Part shown: piece after piece, positions 1-10,875 of the stretch
How positions within the stretch are numbered: the stretch's first letter is position 1
Layout of the letters: every line of letters starts with the position of its first letter
Assembly (NCBI GenBank): GCA_027919835.1
Contig: JANVFP010000045.1
Coordinates: 186,001 to 250,000, forward strand
DNA: 64,000 bases
From: Lentinula raphanica
Taxonomy: Eukaryota > Basidiomycota > Agaricomycetes > Agaricales > Omphalotaceae
Direction of reading: 5' to 3'
Translations under genes and position numbers: made by a program
Notes under the pieces: model-generated
Database searches by the model: none
Seen by the model: only the letters and a program-made list of their open reading frames with translations
What the model was told of the DNA's origin: nothing

Positions 1-2
1 CC

Positions 3-3000
3 GATATCGCGTCTAACCTCATATCGGTTGGGGCGTTAGACAAGTTGAAGTGGAAGGTTGTGATCAGTGACGGCAGAATGACCTTTCATGACCCAAATGG
101 GTCTGCTGTCTTCGAAGGGAAGTTAGCCAATGGTCTATACTTGATCGAAGGGTCTCTTACCTGTGCTGTCCCTACCGCTCTCGCTGCCCGATCGCTGTAC
201 TCTCCTGGAGACATAAAATTGTGGCACCGACGATTCGCTCATGCAGGTACCACTCGTATCTCGAATGCCTCTACCCTTGTCAACGGTCTTGAGATCACCG
301 CTCAAAGCAGTGACACTTGCAAGGATTGTATCCTTGGGAATCATCGACGTCGTCCATTTGACGGGGAACGTGGAAATGAGATGCACCCTCTCGAACGAGT
401 CTACCTCGACATTTTCGGCCCCACTCGTGTAAAGTCGGTAGGGGGAGCTAGTTATGCTATGATCCTGGTAGATGGAGCCACGTCGAAGAAGAAAGGATAC
501 TATCTTGCGAACCGTACAGCTCTAACGACTCTCGAGCATGTAGAGGAATATCGGGTGACCTCCGAGAGACAGACTGGCTTCAAACTCAAGGTTATCCGCA
601 CCGATAATGCCCCCGAATTTCGGTCGCACATATGGTCTGACTGGTTCAAAAAACACGGGATCGTTCACGAGTACACGGCAGCGTATTCATCGGCTTCAAA
701 TGGTGTCGCCGAACGAGCCATTGGTGTAATAATTGGGAATGTGAGAGTGATGCTGATTGAAGGCCGATTGGGACCAGAGTGGTGGGCTGAGGCATGCGAC
801 GCCGGGATCTATGTTGGCAACTTTCTACCTTCGTCACGACATCCAAACAAAATCCCCGAAGTGGAGTGGACAAAGAAACCCCAAGACGTCTCCCATCTCA
901 GAGTCTGGGGATGTTCCTGCTACTGTCATATTCCAGAGGAGAAGGGAGGCAGTAAAATCGACCCACGGTCGATAAAATGCCAACTAGTTGGTTTCGAGGG
1001 ACCCGGGTTATACAGGTGTAAAGTCGTTGAATCCACCGAGGTTATTAGATCGAGAGACGTGGTCTTTGATGAAGGAGTGGGACGTTGGACGTCTGACGCT
1101 GAGGGGGAGAGGGAAGAGACGGATGGGAACTTTATCAACTACCCAGCGTCAACCAACACCCACTTAGATCAGCCAGTCATGCCCCACGATCTCGAAACGG
1201 ACCGATCCGAGGAAGCCTCGGCTAACGAACCGACGATTGATAATCAGATTCAAATTCCAAAAACACCAACTCGAACACCAGACATGACCATTCCAGCAGC
1301 GCCTCGACGAAAACGAATCAGAAACCCACCTCCAGAACCAACCAGACGATCTACACGAATTCGAGAGATGTCAAAACCCATGAAGGAGTCACAAGCATTC
1401 CAAGAGGAGGAGAAAGAAGCAGAGAAGAGAGGCGAGGAGTGGGCTGGAGACTGGGGTCTAGGAGAAGTACCGATACTGCCAGATGACGAAGAAACGGCCT
1501 TCATCGCCCAAGACGAACCCCTCGCTAAGGAACCGAATAACAAATGGACTCCGCTATCCTATGCAGAAGCAATGACTCGAGAAGACCTATGGGGAGCGGC
1601 TCTAGATAAAGAAATCAACCGACTAGATGATCGAAAAGCCTTCACTCCCGTACCTAGAGAAGATTGGATGAAATTGATTGGTACCCGCCTCGTCTTTGAT
1701 GTCGTCACCAACGAGGATGGTCTAGTCGTAAAGCGCCGAGTTCGACTAGTAGCCCAAGGTCATACACAAAAGCAAGGCGTCCATTACTTCGATTCCTTCT
1801 CGATGACGGTTCGATATGAATCCGTACGCTTCGTCATTGCTCTAGCGGCGTTCTTTGGACTCAAACTCTGGGCCGGAGACTTTGCTGCAGCTTACCTGAA
1901 CGCCAAACCCCAAACGACTAACTACCTACGAATTCCGGATGGATACCAAAGTCATTACGGGCTAAGAGATGGTCGAGAAACAGTGCTCCAGCAGAACATC
2001 AATCTATATGGAACCAAAGACGCTGGAAATAACTGGTACAGACTACTCGACAAAACGTTTAGGGAGCTCGATCATCAATCCATCTCGGCAGATCCTTGTG
2101 TTCGTTTTCGGGATACGGAAGTCGGAAAGACCATCACGACGACTTACACCGACGACGTGATGGGGGCCTCCACTACCGATGAAGATGCCGAAAGAGTCCA
2201 GCAGGAATTGGGGAGTCGATTTGAGTTTAGAAGAGATGGTCGGCCTGGGGTGAGCTTGGGAATCGTACTCGAGTACCATGATTCAGGAAACATTTCGATC
2301 CACCAACGCCCTCTCATAGAGAGTACGCTGGAGAGATTCGAGATGATCGGGTGCTCTCCCAAGTATACCCCGCTGCCTCCTGGACTAGACCTATCAGAAA
2401 GTCAACCACTCCCTATATCTCCAAAAGACCAGCACTTCATGGCAGACAAGGACTACATGGGTCTTATCGGGTGCTTAAACCACATCTCCCAGGGGACTCG
2501 TCCCGATATTGCCTACGCGGTCTCCCTCCTTCAGCGATATGCTTTGGATCCTCGTCCTCTTCACTGGTCTTCTGGACAACATATCCTCGCCTATCTAAGT
2601 GCAACCTCTCATTATAGACTCACATACAAGACTCAGCGAGACATGGAGATCAAATCCGACAACGTTCCCCTCCATGGATACTGCGACGCATCCCATGCCG
2701 ATATCCAGGACGAAAATCTCACGGCCACTCGAAAATCCACGATGGGATACGTGTTCATGGTCGCTGGTGCCGCAGTCTCCTGGAGCTCGAAGAAACAGAA
2801 TGTCGTCGCGTTATCGACTACCGAAGCCGAGTATGTTGCTATGGTCCATGCCGGGAAACAAGCCAAGTGGATGGTGAATTTCTTAAAAGGGGTTCATAGA
2901 AAGGTCGAAGGAATCCCCGAAATCGCGGTCGACAACCAGAGCTCTCTATCCCTAACGAAGACTACTACACACCACGCTCGGACCAAACATTTCGATACTA

Positions 3001-3149
3001 ACTGGGCTTGGATACGTGATGTAGTGCGCGAAGGGGAACTCGAATTCTACTATGTCCCCTCCGAGGATAACGTCGCCGACCTCTTCACCAAACCTTTGTC
3101 GCGAGGGCTAGTTGAGAAGTTCAGCGGGATGATGGGACTGGTTGAGTAG
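3..3149 (+). CDS. Ty1/copia retrotransposon polyprotein, 3' part (integrase, reverse transcriptase, RNase H), cut by the left window edge
   Basis: The frame is open from base 3; the first residues include the NLISVG motif that precedes integrase in copia elements, so gag and protease lie left of the window. In order: a GAG-pre-integrase HHCC zinc finger (LWHRRFAH ... CKDC, residues about 60-100); the integrase core with D in YLDIFGP, D in IRTDNAPEF and E in GVAERA; an acidic and proline-rich linker (about 360-480); reverse transcriptase with RRVRLVAQGHTQKQGVHY, GDFAAAYLNA and the catalytic YTDD; and RNase H with YCDASHAD and STTEAEYVA. The enzymes copy element RNA to DNA and integrate it. No stop or frameshift over more than 1,000 codons points to a young copy. 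A polypurine tract (3171-3178) and an LTR follow the stop codon. Order integrase before RT identifies copia rather than gypsy. Confidence 0.95.
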   Translation, partial: DIASNLISVGALDKLKWKVVISDGRMTFHDPNGSAVFEGKLANGLYLIEGSLTCAVPTALAARSLYSPGDIKLWHRRFAHAGTTRISNASTLVNGLEITAQSSDTCKDCILGNHRRRPFDGERGNEMHPLERVYLDIFGPTRVKSVGGASYAMILVDGATSKKKGYYLANRTALTTLEHVEEYRVTSERQTGFKLKVIRTDNAPEFRSHIWSDWFKKHGIVHEYTAAYSSASNGVAERAIGVIIGNVRVMLIEGRLGPEWWAEACDAGIYVGNFLPSSRHPNKIPEVEWTKKPQDVSHLRVWGCSCYCHIPEEKGGSKIDPRSIKCQLVGFEGPGLYRCKVVESTEVIRSRDVVFDEGVGRWTSDAEGEREETDGNFINYPASTNTHLDQPVMPHDLETDRSEEASANEPTIDNQIQIPKTPTRTPDMTIPAAPRRKRIRNPPPEPTRRSTRIREMSKPMKESQAFQEEEKEAEKRGEEWAGDWGLGEVPILPDDEETAFIAQDEPLAKEPNNKWTPLSYAEAMTREDLWGAALDKEINRLDDRKAFTPVPREDWMKLIGTRLVFDVVTNEDGLVVKRRVRLVAQGHTQKQGVHYFDSFSMTVRYESVRFVIALAAFFGLKLWAGDFAAAYLNAKPQTTNYLRIPDGYQSHYGLRDGRETVLQQNINLYGTKDAGNNWYRLLDKTFRELDHQSISADPCVRFRDTEVGKTITTTYTDDVMGASTTDEDAERVQQELGSRFEFRRDGRPGVSLGIVLEYHDSGNISIHQRPLIESTLERFEMIGCSPKYTPLPPGLDLSESQPLPISPKDQHFMADKDYMGLIGCLNHISQGTRPDIAYAVSLLQRYALDPRPLHWSSGQHILAYLSATSHYRLTYKTQRDMEIKSDNVPLHGYCDASHADIQDENLTATRKSTMGYVFMVAGAAVSWSSKKQNVVALSTTEAEYVAMVHAGKQAKWMVNFLKGVHRKVEGIPEIAVDNQSSLSLTKTTTHHARTKHFDTNWAWIRDVVREGELEFYYVPSEDNVADLFTKPLSRGLVEKFSGMMGLVE

Positions 3150-3178
3150 AGGAATGGGGCCTCGGACTTCAGGGGGAG

Positions 3179-3618
3179 TGTTGAATATATGCTGGTGAAG
3201 TCCTCAGACGAACCCCTACTAAAAGGTCAGAGTACGCTGGTCGGACTCCTACGGCCGTACGTATAACGATTCGGACGATGCCTCTACGAGGCTATACTCA
3301 TACATACTGTTTCATAAATTTTCGTCGTTTCACTTTTTACTTCCGATTTCTCACTTATACACGAATCCCCTCGTTTTCGCACCTCAGTCGTTTACCACAT
3401 CCTGTGGATCGCCTGAGGTGTGTATTCTTATATACTCTATCTATTGAACTATACTTACCGACTACTTACAGTATCTTATCGTCGTACTTATTGTACTCCT
3501 TCCGTCAGGTACTGTACACAGAATATCAGTCGTTTACCACATCCTGTGGATCGCCTGAGTATCTTATCGTCGTACTTATTGTACTCCTTCCGTCAATACC
3601 GCGTCGTATTTTGTGACA
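3179..3618 (+). repeat. Right LTR of the copia element
   Basis: The LTR starts with TGTTGAATAT directly after a polypurine tract (AGGGGGAG), as expected for the 3' LTR. The right boundary is uncertain, from about 3596 to 3618; GTGACA at 3613-3618 would give a TG...CA element of about 440 bp. Two segments inside are duplicated: a 30-bp block at about 3387-3416 repeated at about 3529-3558, and a roughly 37-bp block at about 3472-3508 repeated at about 3559-3595. The left LTR is outside the window, so neither the boundary nor a target-site duplication can be checked here. Confidence 0.8.
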
Positions 3619-4451
3619 AATATCAGCCCCAAACCAGATTGTCCTATGAGGCTGCATTAGCAATCATAGGTAAAGATGAAAACGGAAACCAAATTGACAT
3701 TTCAGACTTCGGACAGATATTACCAATGGAGATTTCAACTGAGCGTCCTCTTGTACAACATTTCAATGAATTGAAGAGCAAGGATGCCCAAGAATACCAT
3801 ACCGAGTTTATCAATCTAGCGGACTACCATACATTGATCGCTGTTCGTTGCTTGGAAATTCTCATAGTTGATTGCAAGATGAAGCTTGAAGGAAGGAAAG
3901 TAGGAAAATACAGAATTCCATCTGATGAGGTGGTGTATGCAAAGGCTGGTTGGATCGGGCATCTCGCTGAAGCAATTCCGCGCCAGAACCTTCTCAATCT
4001 CTTGGACTCATATATCCATAACGGTTGGAACCTTGAGGATGACGAGTCGGATGACTCGGAGCTGGAAGACGACCCGGAAGAAGTGCACAAAGTGTTAATA
4101 AAATGGTTAGAGGTAAGAACACTGCCAATATTTTCCTGCTGCTGAAGTTCATCTCCTGAATGGCGCTATTATTTTAAACAGCAGCTAGATTCATCGCCAA
4201 TGAGCGCTGAGTCTGCAAGATCAAGAACTCTGATCGCTGCTCTGTGTAACATCATTCACCCAGGGAGTATTGCAATTGAGAATGGGAGTCTTGGGTCAGA
4301 GTCGGATGCAGATTCGGAATCAGGCGAAGATATATTCTTCGAATGCGAAGACGGTGGATGCTGTGATTATATCCACCCAGGGAGTATCGAGAATGGGAGT
4401 TCTGGGTCAGAGTCGGATGCGGATTCAGATTCGGGCGAAGATATTGTTTGA
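3619..4451 (+). pseudogene. 3' fragment of a NACHT-NTPase paralogue, fused to the copia LTR
   Basis: The translation (QILPMEIS ... LADYHT.IAVRCLE ... AVPRQ/AIPRQ ... LLNLLDSYI ... WLE) closely matches the last two exons of the NACHT gene at 6756-9329. An intron at 4113-4181 (GTAAGA...ACAG) sits at exactly the position of the last intron in the intact paralogue. The final exon encodes an acidic/Ser tail made of about two copies of a unit containing HPGSI, ENGS and GSESDADS; the second copy loses frame and stops at 4451. All NACHT and upstream sequence is missing, because homology starts right at the LTR. The rest of this gene may lie left of the retrotransposon, outside the window. Transcription could only come from the LTR. 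Confidence 0.8.
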
Positions 4452-4788
4452 CTGCGAGGATGGTAGATGCTGTGATTCTAGTCTATGCTGAATCAATCGA
4501 TTATTCGTGATTGAGGATTGTGAGCTTGCGGTAAGCAGGATACGATGGTGATCTCTACCGTTCCGAGGGCGAGAAGGCCAGCTCGATTCGAACAACATTC
4601 TGATAAATCCAATAAGGTCTATTAAAGAATCTATGATGCATGAACAGCGCCCTGGAATACAAGGCTATAAATACTATGTACATAGAGATCATCGGCGACA
4701 AGTCGTAAAGTCAAACTGCAATGGAAAACAAAAGAGGACAATTAGTTCAAGAGTTCTGAACTATCATGAATGCGGACCTTTAGCATGA
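4452..4788. other. Intergenic, no gene seen
   Basis: The first 45 bases continue the degenerate acidic repeat unit of the upstream fragment. The remainder is probably shared 3' flank of two convergent genes; no coding signal was recognised. Confidence 0.5.
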
Positions 4789-5418
4789 TCAGGTTAGATT
4801 CAGTATCTCGGCCAGGGTGATACTCTCGCGCTTGGGTGGATTTAGTTTGTCCATGTACTCTTCTATAGTGACCAGATGTGCCTCGAAGACTTGTTGTGGC
4901 ATATTCACTAGGGAATTGCTCAAACGAAGATACCACAACGAGGCGATGAGGTGTGTTTTTCCATCTACGACGACTTTCCCGGTTCTCTCTTCGAGTTCAT
5001 GGACATCTTCGAGAACCTTGAAGTGTTTTTGTGGATCACTTCTTTTGAAGCCACGGTAGAGTTCCAGGGGCAACTTTTCGTAACAGTTATCCAAACGGGA
5101 TGGTCTTGTCTTGTAATCGCCTTTCACTAGGACAACTTTGCGCTCCGTCCCGAGGTGATGGAAATTAAGGCATTTATCTGTATAATTGCTGATGCAGAAA
5201 CAGAAGTGGGCCTTGCTTCTAATTTCCTCGGGGCTGACCTTTGCTAACCAATTGGCATCGTCGTTGCCGTTGCCGTTGCAAAGTCCAAGATAGATCGGGA
5301 CACTATCTTCCCTTTTTTGAAAAGGCTGTCGGTTATCTGACGGCAAGGGACTTGCAGTCACAGAAACCACGACGAGAAGCACAACAGCAAAAAGAGAGTG
5401 AATGACACAGAAGTGCAT
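4789..5418 (-). CDS. Small secreted protein of unknown family (209 aa)
   Basis: A single open frame starts at an ATG followed by a clear signal peptide (charged start, hydrophobic core LFAVVLLVVVSV, then TASPLP as the likely cleavage region near residue 23). A Lys-Arg pair a little further on (QKRED, about residue 36) could be a Kex2 site. The mature part of about 170 residues has six cysteines (NGNG region, HFCFCISN, KCLN, DNCYEK), compatible with disulfides in an extracellular protein. No enzyme motif was recognised. It lies between a NACHT fragment and an intact NACHT gene, convergent with the first. Secretion is inferred from the N-terminus only; function is unknown. Confidence 0.65.
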   Translation of the reverse strand: MHFCVIHSLFAVVLLVVVSVTASPLPSDNRQPFQKREDSVPIYLGLCNGNGNDDANWLAKVSPEEIRSKAHFCFCISNYTDKCLNFHHLGTERKVVLVKGDYKTRPSRLDNCYEKLPLELYRGFKRSDPQKHFKVLEDVHELEERTGKVVVDGKTHLIASLWYLRLSNSLVNMPQQVFEAHLVTIEEYMDKLNPPKRESITLAEILNLT

Positions 5419-6755
5419 GTCGTACGGCGACTATTTTGAATGTCAAGGTTTTTGGTAGATGGTTTTCGGTGGAGTACTGAAAGCTGAGGATTGCGTCCAG
5501 TGAAGGGATGAGAGATGAGAGAGGACGAGGAAATTTGGAATGAAGCAATTTCCGGGGTAGGACGATGAGCGGAGAACGAAAATGTGAACAACGAACGACG
5601 AAGATGATGGAAGTGAGGTGAAAAAATGCTACTCGCAGGCAGAGATACTAAATTGGGCTTGATCAGACTGTCAAAGCCTTGGAAGGACAGAAGGATACTC
5701 ACGAGTCTCGAATTCAATAGTTTTGACCAGCAGAAATGTTGAGGACAGTCGACGACCAACTGATGGAGAAGAAGGTCGTGAGTTATGAGCTTGAATGCAC
5801 AAGGAAAGATTGCGCACCGAACCAGCGCTGATGAGTTGAAGCAAGTCAGAGTCCGAGAAAGAAAAACTTTTTTCTTGAATGGATTCAAAATTGGGGAGCG
5901 CGTCGAATGTTTGGATTCAATGGCGCTGACAAACGGCAGCAAAGAACGCGTAAACATCTAGATCGATGCCATGTGCTTCGTACCGTTACGGTTGCCAAGT
6001 CCTAGCCTGGCTGGCCGTCTGTAGTACACGAAAAAAAGAGTAAACTCGTTCGTAGCCAAGTCCTCTACCTAGCACTGCAAAGTTGTTCTCAACCGGCTTT
6101 TCTTCACTCTTCATCCTGAATTGGTCTCTTGAAGTCCATAGAGATGTTCATCAGTACTCGCGGCGTGTAACCGTGTAAGAACAATGCTTCCGTATGCAAT
6201 GGGGCAGTTTGAAGAGGACTCTGCGGTAAACGAAGAATCCGATAATATTAACACCTCGTACGGGTGAGTAATCTTGATTAACTGAGTGGTCGCGGCTTGT
6301 CATTAATCTAATAGGATTTACAGAATCAACAAGCAATAGCACAACGCGGGTTCCGATTTGCAAGGTCGTGGAGGAGGAAAGAGATGTAACTGCGTATCCC
6401 TTGCATCCAATAAACCTCTTCCATTGACAACACATTCGGATGCCTTATGAATGAGATGGATGATAGCATGACCAACGATGATGAAGATACAATGACGAGG
6501 GACTAGATGGGGATAGGTTGTGTTCTTGTAGTATGTGATTGTCCACTGCTCTTAGATTACGTTCTGAACTCTTGCTGCTCTTAAAGCGTTTGAGCCAATA
6601 TTCATTATACTAGCCAACGCGCAGGCGTCATTCCATTTTATCCTGTGACTTCACAAGCCAAACGTTCCCAAATTGAAAGATGATCTCAGAGTCATCAGCT
6701 CATCAGCTCATCACCTCGTTCCAGCAACGAGTTATCCCAAAGCCTTCTTACATTC
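5419..6755. other. 1.3-kb divergent intergenic region, no gene supported
   Basis: This separates the start of the secreted-protein gene from the start of the NACHT gene and so should hold both promoters. Open frames on the minus strand here (for example 5358-5957) have no recognisable domain, and that one overlaps the secreted-protein start in another frame, so they are left out. Confidence 0.5.
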
Positions 6756-9329
6756 ATGTCGGTACTGGTGAACTCGTCAGAGAACTCTGACCGCCACTCA
6801 AACTTCAACACAATGTTCTCAAAGGCCAACCATTTCACGGTCAACAACAGCATGTTCAACAGTGCTGGCCGTGATTTCAATTACAATATCAGTACCACCG
6901 ATGATGGATTCCGAGGTATGGACGAATCGATACTCTTTGATACTGCATTACTTCCCGTCTTTCAGGCCTCCATCTCCTGTACAACTCCATGGCTATCTCT
7001 GCTGTGCATAACTCCGAAACGTCGTATCCACCAGCAAAATGCCACGAAGGCACTCGAGAGGCGATCCTCAGAAGACTCACTGATTGGATTACCGATACGG
7101 GACGGGATACTCAGCTGTGCTGGCTATACGGCAGCGCCGGGGTCGGGAAGTCTTCCGTCGCCCAGACGATAGCTGAACGCTTTGAGCAAGAAGGAAAACT
7201 CGCCGCTAGTTTTTTCTTTTGGCGATCGGATGTTACCCGCAACAATGTCCGGCGATTGATTCCTACGCTTGCGTTCCAGTTAGCTGTTTCTATTCCGGCG
7301 CTTCGTCCAGCCATCACTTCCGCGGTCGAAACCAATTTTATGGTTCTTGATTCATCCCTCGAGACCCAGATTCAAGAACTAATCTTACGGCCCTTCCAAA
7401 ATCTGGATGAATGCGAAGCTGATATACCTCTTCTGGTCATCTTGGATGGACTGGATGAGTGTACGGATAGTCGGGATCAAGAACGCGTGCTCTTGGCCAT
7501 TGCCGACGTATTACAATCAAAATCAATTCCGCTCCTCTTCTTAGTGACCAGCCGACCAGAACCTCGAATCAAAAAGGCCTTCGATAAACTCGCATCCTCT
7601 TATTCGTGTAATCGGCATGCGCTTGAAGATTCCGATGAAGACATCCACACGTATCTCTCGGATAGGTTTGCGGAAATCAACACTCGTCGTATACTCTCGA
7701 CCAACAGTGATGTCGAGCAGCCTTGGCCTACGCCTAGGCAGCTGGACGAGCTGGTGTACAAAGCATCGGGCCAGTTTATCTTCGCCTCCACGGTCGTTAA
7801 ATTTGTCGATGATAACTTCTCTTTACCCTCAGACCGCCTTCGTATTGTGCTAGGATCGGCGGATTCGGAAAAACAGGAAGATAGTCTCGATCCTCTGATA
7901 GGCTCCCATGAGCCAGAGGAGACTGATCGGCCTTTCAGAGAACTAGATAAGCTCTACCGGGAGATCCTTTCAGTAAATCCAAATACACAGCTGCTTCTGC
8001 GTATTCTGGGAGCCATAGTGATCTTTCCTGAATATGAAGTGCCAGAAACGGATACAATCGAGCATCTGCTTGCCTTGAAACCAGGGGGTGTATCTGCCGC
8101 TCTGTCAGGGATGCATTCTCTATTGAAGTATGATCCCGAAGTCAAGATCGAATTCACCCATAAATCCTTGACCGACTTCCTCCTCGACCCAAAACGCTCT
8201 GGCCGCTTCTTCGTTGACCGTCCAATCCATCACAACTTCATGGCCCGCCGCTGTTTGAAGTTCATGTTGGATGGGCAAAGTCGAACACGATTTAAGGTCA
8301 GTCCGACCAAAGACCAGGAATTCAGTGACGAGTGGTCTTCTGCGATGTATGATGATAGTCCTATGGCTTATCATCGTCACTGGGGTTATCACTGCGTGTC
8401 TGCTGTAGCAAGTCTAGACCTCATTCGCGATTTGCGGGCCTTAGATCTTGTCGCCTATGCAACCACCTTATGCATGCTCGCCGCTACACTCAAATTGAAA
8501 CGCCGTTCACCTTGGCTGTTCATCGCGCTGTTGGGCTTCTTCGTTGGTAAAGTGAGACGCGTTCAACGTTGGTTAGAGGTGAGTGAACTTCATCACGGTT
8601 CCAAGATATCACTACCCTAACAAAGGATAGGAAAGCACGAATCCCCCAAGAGAATTAATCCAACGTTATGAGCAGTTCTCATCTGTTGGATTTTATGTCA
8701 CTACGTCTGTCCCTCGGGGAGCCTACCGCAAATGGCGAACACAAATCACTCAATTCGGGAAACTGCTAGCGTTCAGCGCCGTGGTTGCTGACATGGATCC
8801 AGACTCTGACAGTGGCCTGGCCAAAGACTCATTGCGTGAATTCACGGGTCACGATGAGAATAGGAACCGACTTATAGATCTCAAGCAAATTCTTCCGATG
8901 GAAATCTCAATCGAAGATCCCCTCTCACAGTGTTCCAATGAACAGAAGAGCAAGGAGGCACAAGGATACCACACCGAGTTTGTCGATCTAGCGGACTATC
9001 ATACTGTGATTGCAGTTCGTTGTCTGGAAAGTCTCATAGATCAACAAAATAGCTTTTTGTATGCGAAGAGCTATTGGATCAAGCATCTCATCCGAGCAGT
9101 CCCGCGCCAGGACCTCCTGAATCTCTTGGACTCATATATCCGTAGCGGTCAACTCGAGGATGACAAGTCGGAAGCAGTGTACAAGGTGTTGTTAGAATGG
9201 TTGGAGGTGAGAACAGCTACCGGTATTGTCTCGATGATGTCCATCGCTAAAAAGTGCTATTCCGAGCAGCAGCTATCACTACGGGGAATTCATGATCTAA
9301 GCATCATGAGAATGCTGAAATATTGCTGA
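6756..9329 (+). CDS. NACHT-domain NTPase (fungal NLR-like), four exons
   Basis: Exons 6756-6915, 6966-8578, 8631-9206 and 9270-9329 keep one frame through introns with GT...AG ends (50, 52 and 63 nt). The N-terminus carries the motif NNSMFNSAGRDFNYN, seen at the start of many Agaricomycete NACHT proteins, then a GLHLLY/AFHNS-like linker. The NACHT domain has Walker A GSAGVGKSS (about residue 107), the FFFWRSD segment, Walker B LLVILDGLDE and the sensor-like LFLVTSRPEPRI. About 500 further residues follow, with FTHKSLTDFL typical of the family. No WD40, ankyrin or TPR repeats are visible, so the C-terminus is short and acidic. Such proteins are thought to act in cytosolic non-self recognition or heterokaryon incompatibility; that role is inferred from the family. 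The last 63-nt intron is a multiple of three, so its retention would not shift the frame. A related 3' end sits at 3619-4451. Confidence 0.9.
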
Positions 9330-10569
9330 AGAAATATATACTTTATTCACATTTTTCTGGGTTCGAATATGTTGCAAAATGATAAATTATACCTTCCTTT
9401 GACAGATCGAAATTCTTGTGAGAAATTTTTCATGGTTCTTCAATTATACAAGGCGATAATTGATAGAATAATGGCGGCAAAAAAATTCTAGCATTTCACA
9501 CAATATCTGCAATGAGAAAAGTATATGAAAATATAAAATTACCTCACACAAATCTCACTCAAGAATTGTCCAGGTTTTTCAAAAAAATCTTGCTGAGAAA
9601 ATTTGTACCGACATCGCGAAGTCGTGATGTTGTGACATCGAGACGTCGGAATGTCTCGATTCGTGACATCACTGACATCGTGAACTCGGAATGCCAAATA
9701 GTTGAGGCTTTCTCAACATCGGAATGACAATTATCTGAATATCGGAACTGCCTTGCAAAGTCCTACACAGCCTTGACTGGAGGCTAGGACTTGTACCCTC
9801 CATTCTCAACTTCCATCAACAATCCATGCCAAGGCCAGGCAGCAACAAACTATGTGACCTATCACAAACCTCGTCATCATCAGGGAGCAGTCTTGGTGAA
9901 ATGCCCATTGTCGCCACGAGTTCGAACCAAACCAGCAGGTCGGTGATAGTTTTTGTTGATTCCGTTCCCTCAGAGTACCGTACAGACTGACTGCGCATTT
10001 GTGCAACGTTCACAGTGAACCTGATTCAACACCTCACCATCATGAACATGGCAAACACGAATACGGACACAAGAATGATCATCACCATTGAAGTCCGTTG
10101 AAAAAGCAATGAGATTGAGATTCGTTCAAATCACCTACGAGCTCGACGGAAAGCCTGTCTGGTGCAAGTTCAGAACACAAGAAGTCCAACGAGGACGAGA
10201 TATTGATAGTGCTCATGAACGAAGAAACCATCATGGCACAGGTACACTCATTACCAGTTAGTATCTTGGTCAAGGGGTACTACCAGAACTGACCCAATTC
10301 AGACTCCGGTAAACACGACGCACAGAAGGTATCCGTCTCACGCAAGAGTTCCCAACGTGCATCCCCATGGAGTGGACCTGTTGCCTATTCCCGCAGTGGA
10401 ATCCATCGATATGTTCTAGAAGGCACTGGCATCTTACCCTTCGACATTGATGACCTGAACTGGCTTGATGACGATGATGATGGGCACGATTCGGACTCGA
10501 ATGATATTGACGATAATTCAATTCCTATGTAGTAGGTGAAGACAATCATCTCTGGCATCAGAAGAACGG
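9330..10569. other. AT-rich intergenic stretch with one unexplained acidic frame
   Basis: 9330-9540 is AT-rich. 9605-9690 holds several partly palindromic GACATCG/CGATGTC-like words. Between about 10300 and 10532 one plus-strand frame is open and ends in an Asp-rich tail (FDIDDLNWLDDDDD), but has no ATG and no recognisable family; it may be a broken exon. No gene is claimed. Confidence 0.4.
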
Positions 10570-10875
10570 GAAGAGACGAACCATAGTAAGATATATACTG
10601 TCCGGCGAAACTTTCTCCACCGAGGTATGTCTGGAATGAACAATATGTCAAAAATCCACAAAGCAAGAACATAGTCGTACATCCATGCGCTTCAAGTACT
10701 CAGGAAGACCTCGTAGAAATTGCGAAGAAACTCTATCCACTGTTCTAAGCCCTATACGAAATGAGTTTCCTGTGCCGTTGAGAGATGTACATCTGCTTGC
10801 CTCTGCTCGTATACAGAATCCCGTACCCGCAGGTTGATCAACTACGAGCCAAGTCAGAATCAATGTGTACAACAC
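10570..10875 (-). pseudogene. Serine carboxypeptidase (S10, Kex1/CPY-like) fragment
   Basis: Read on the minus strand, one piece contains VVDQPAGTGF and a Q-F-L-x(4)-PEYL region, and a second contains TYLGGESFAGQYIS with the catalytic nucleophile Ser in GESFAG. Both are hallmark S10 segments in the correct order, joined in frame by a plausible 50-nt intron (donor GTACGA after PEYLKRMD). The upstream GGPG region and the later catalytic Asp and His regions were not found, so only about 90 of roughly 500 residues remain. It is best read as a decayed or truncated copy. Confidence 0.75.

Noticed and set aside
5358..5957. 199-codon open frame on the minus strand
   Set aside because: It overlaps the start of the better-supported secreted protein in another frame, and shows no domain.
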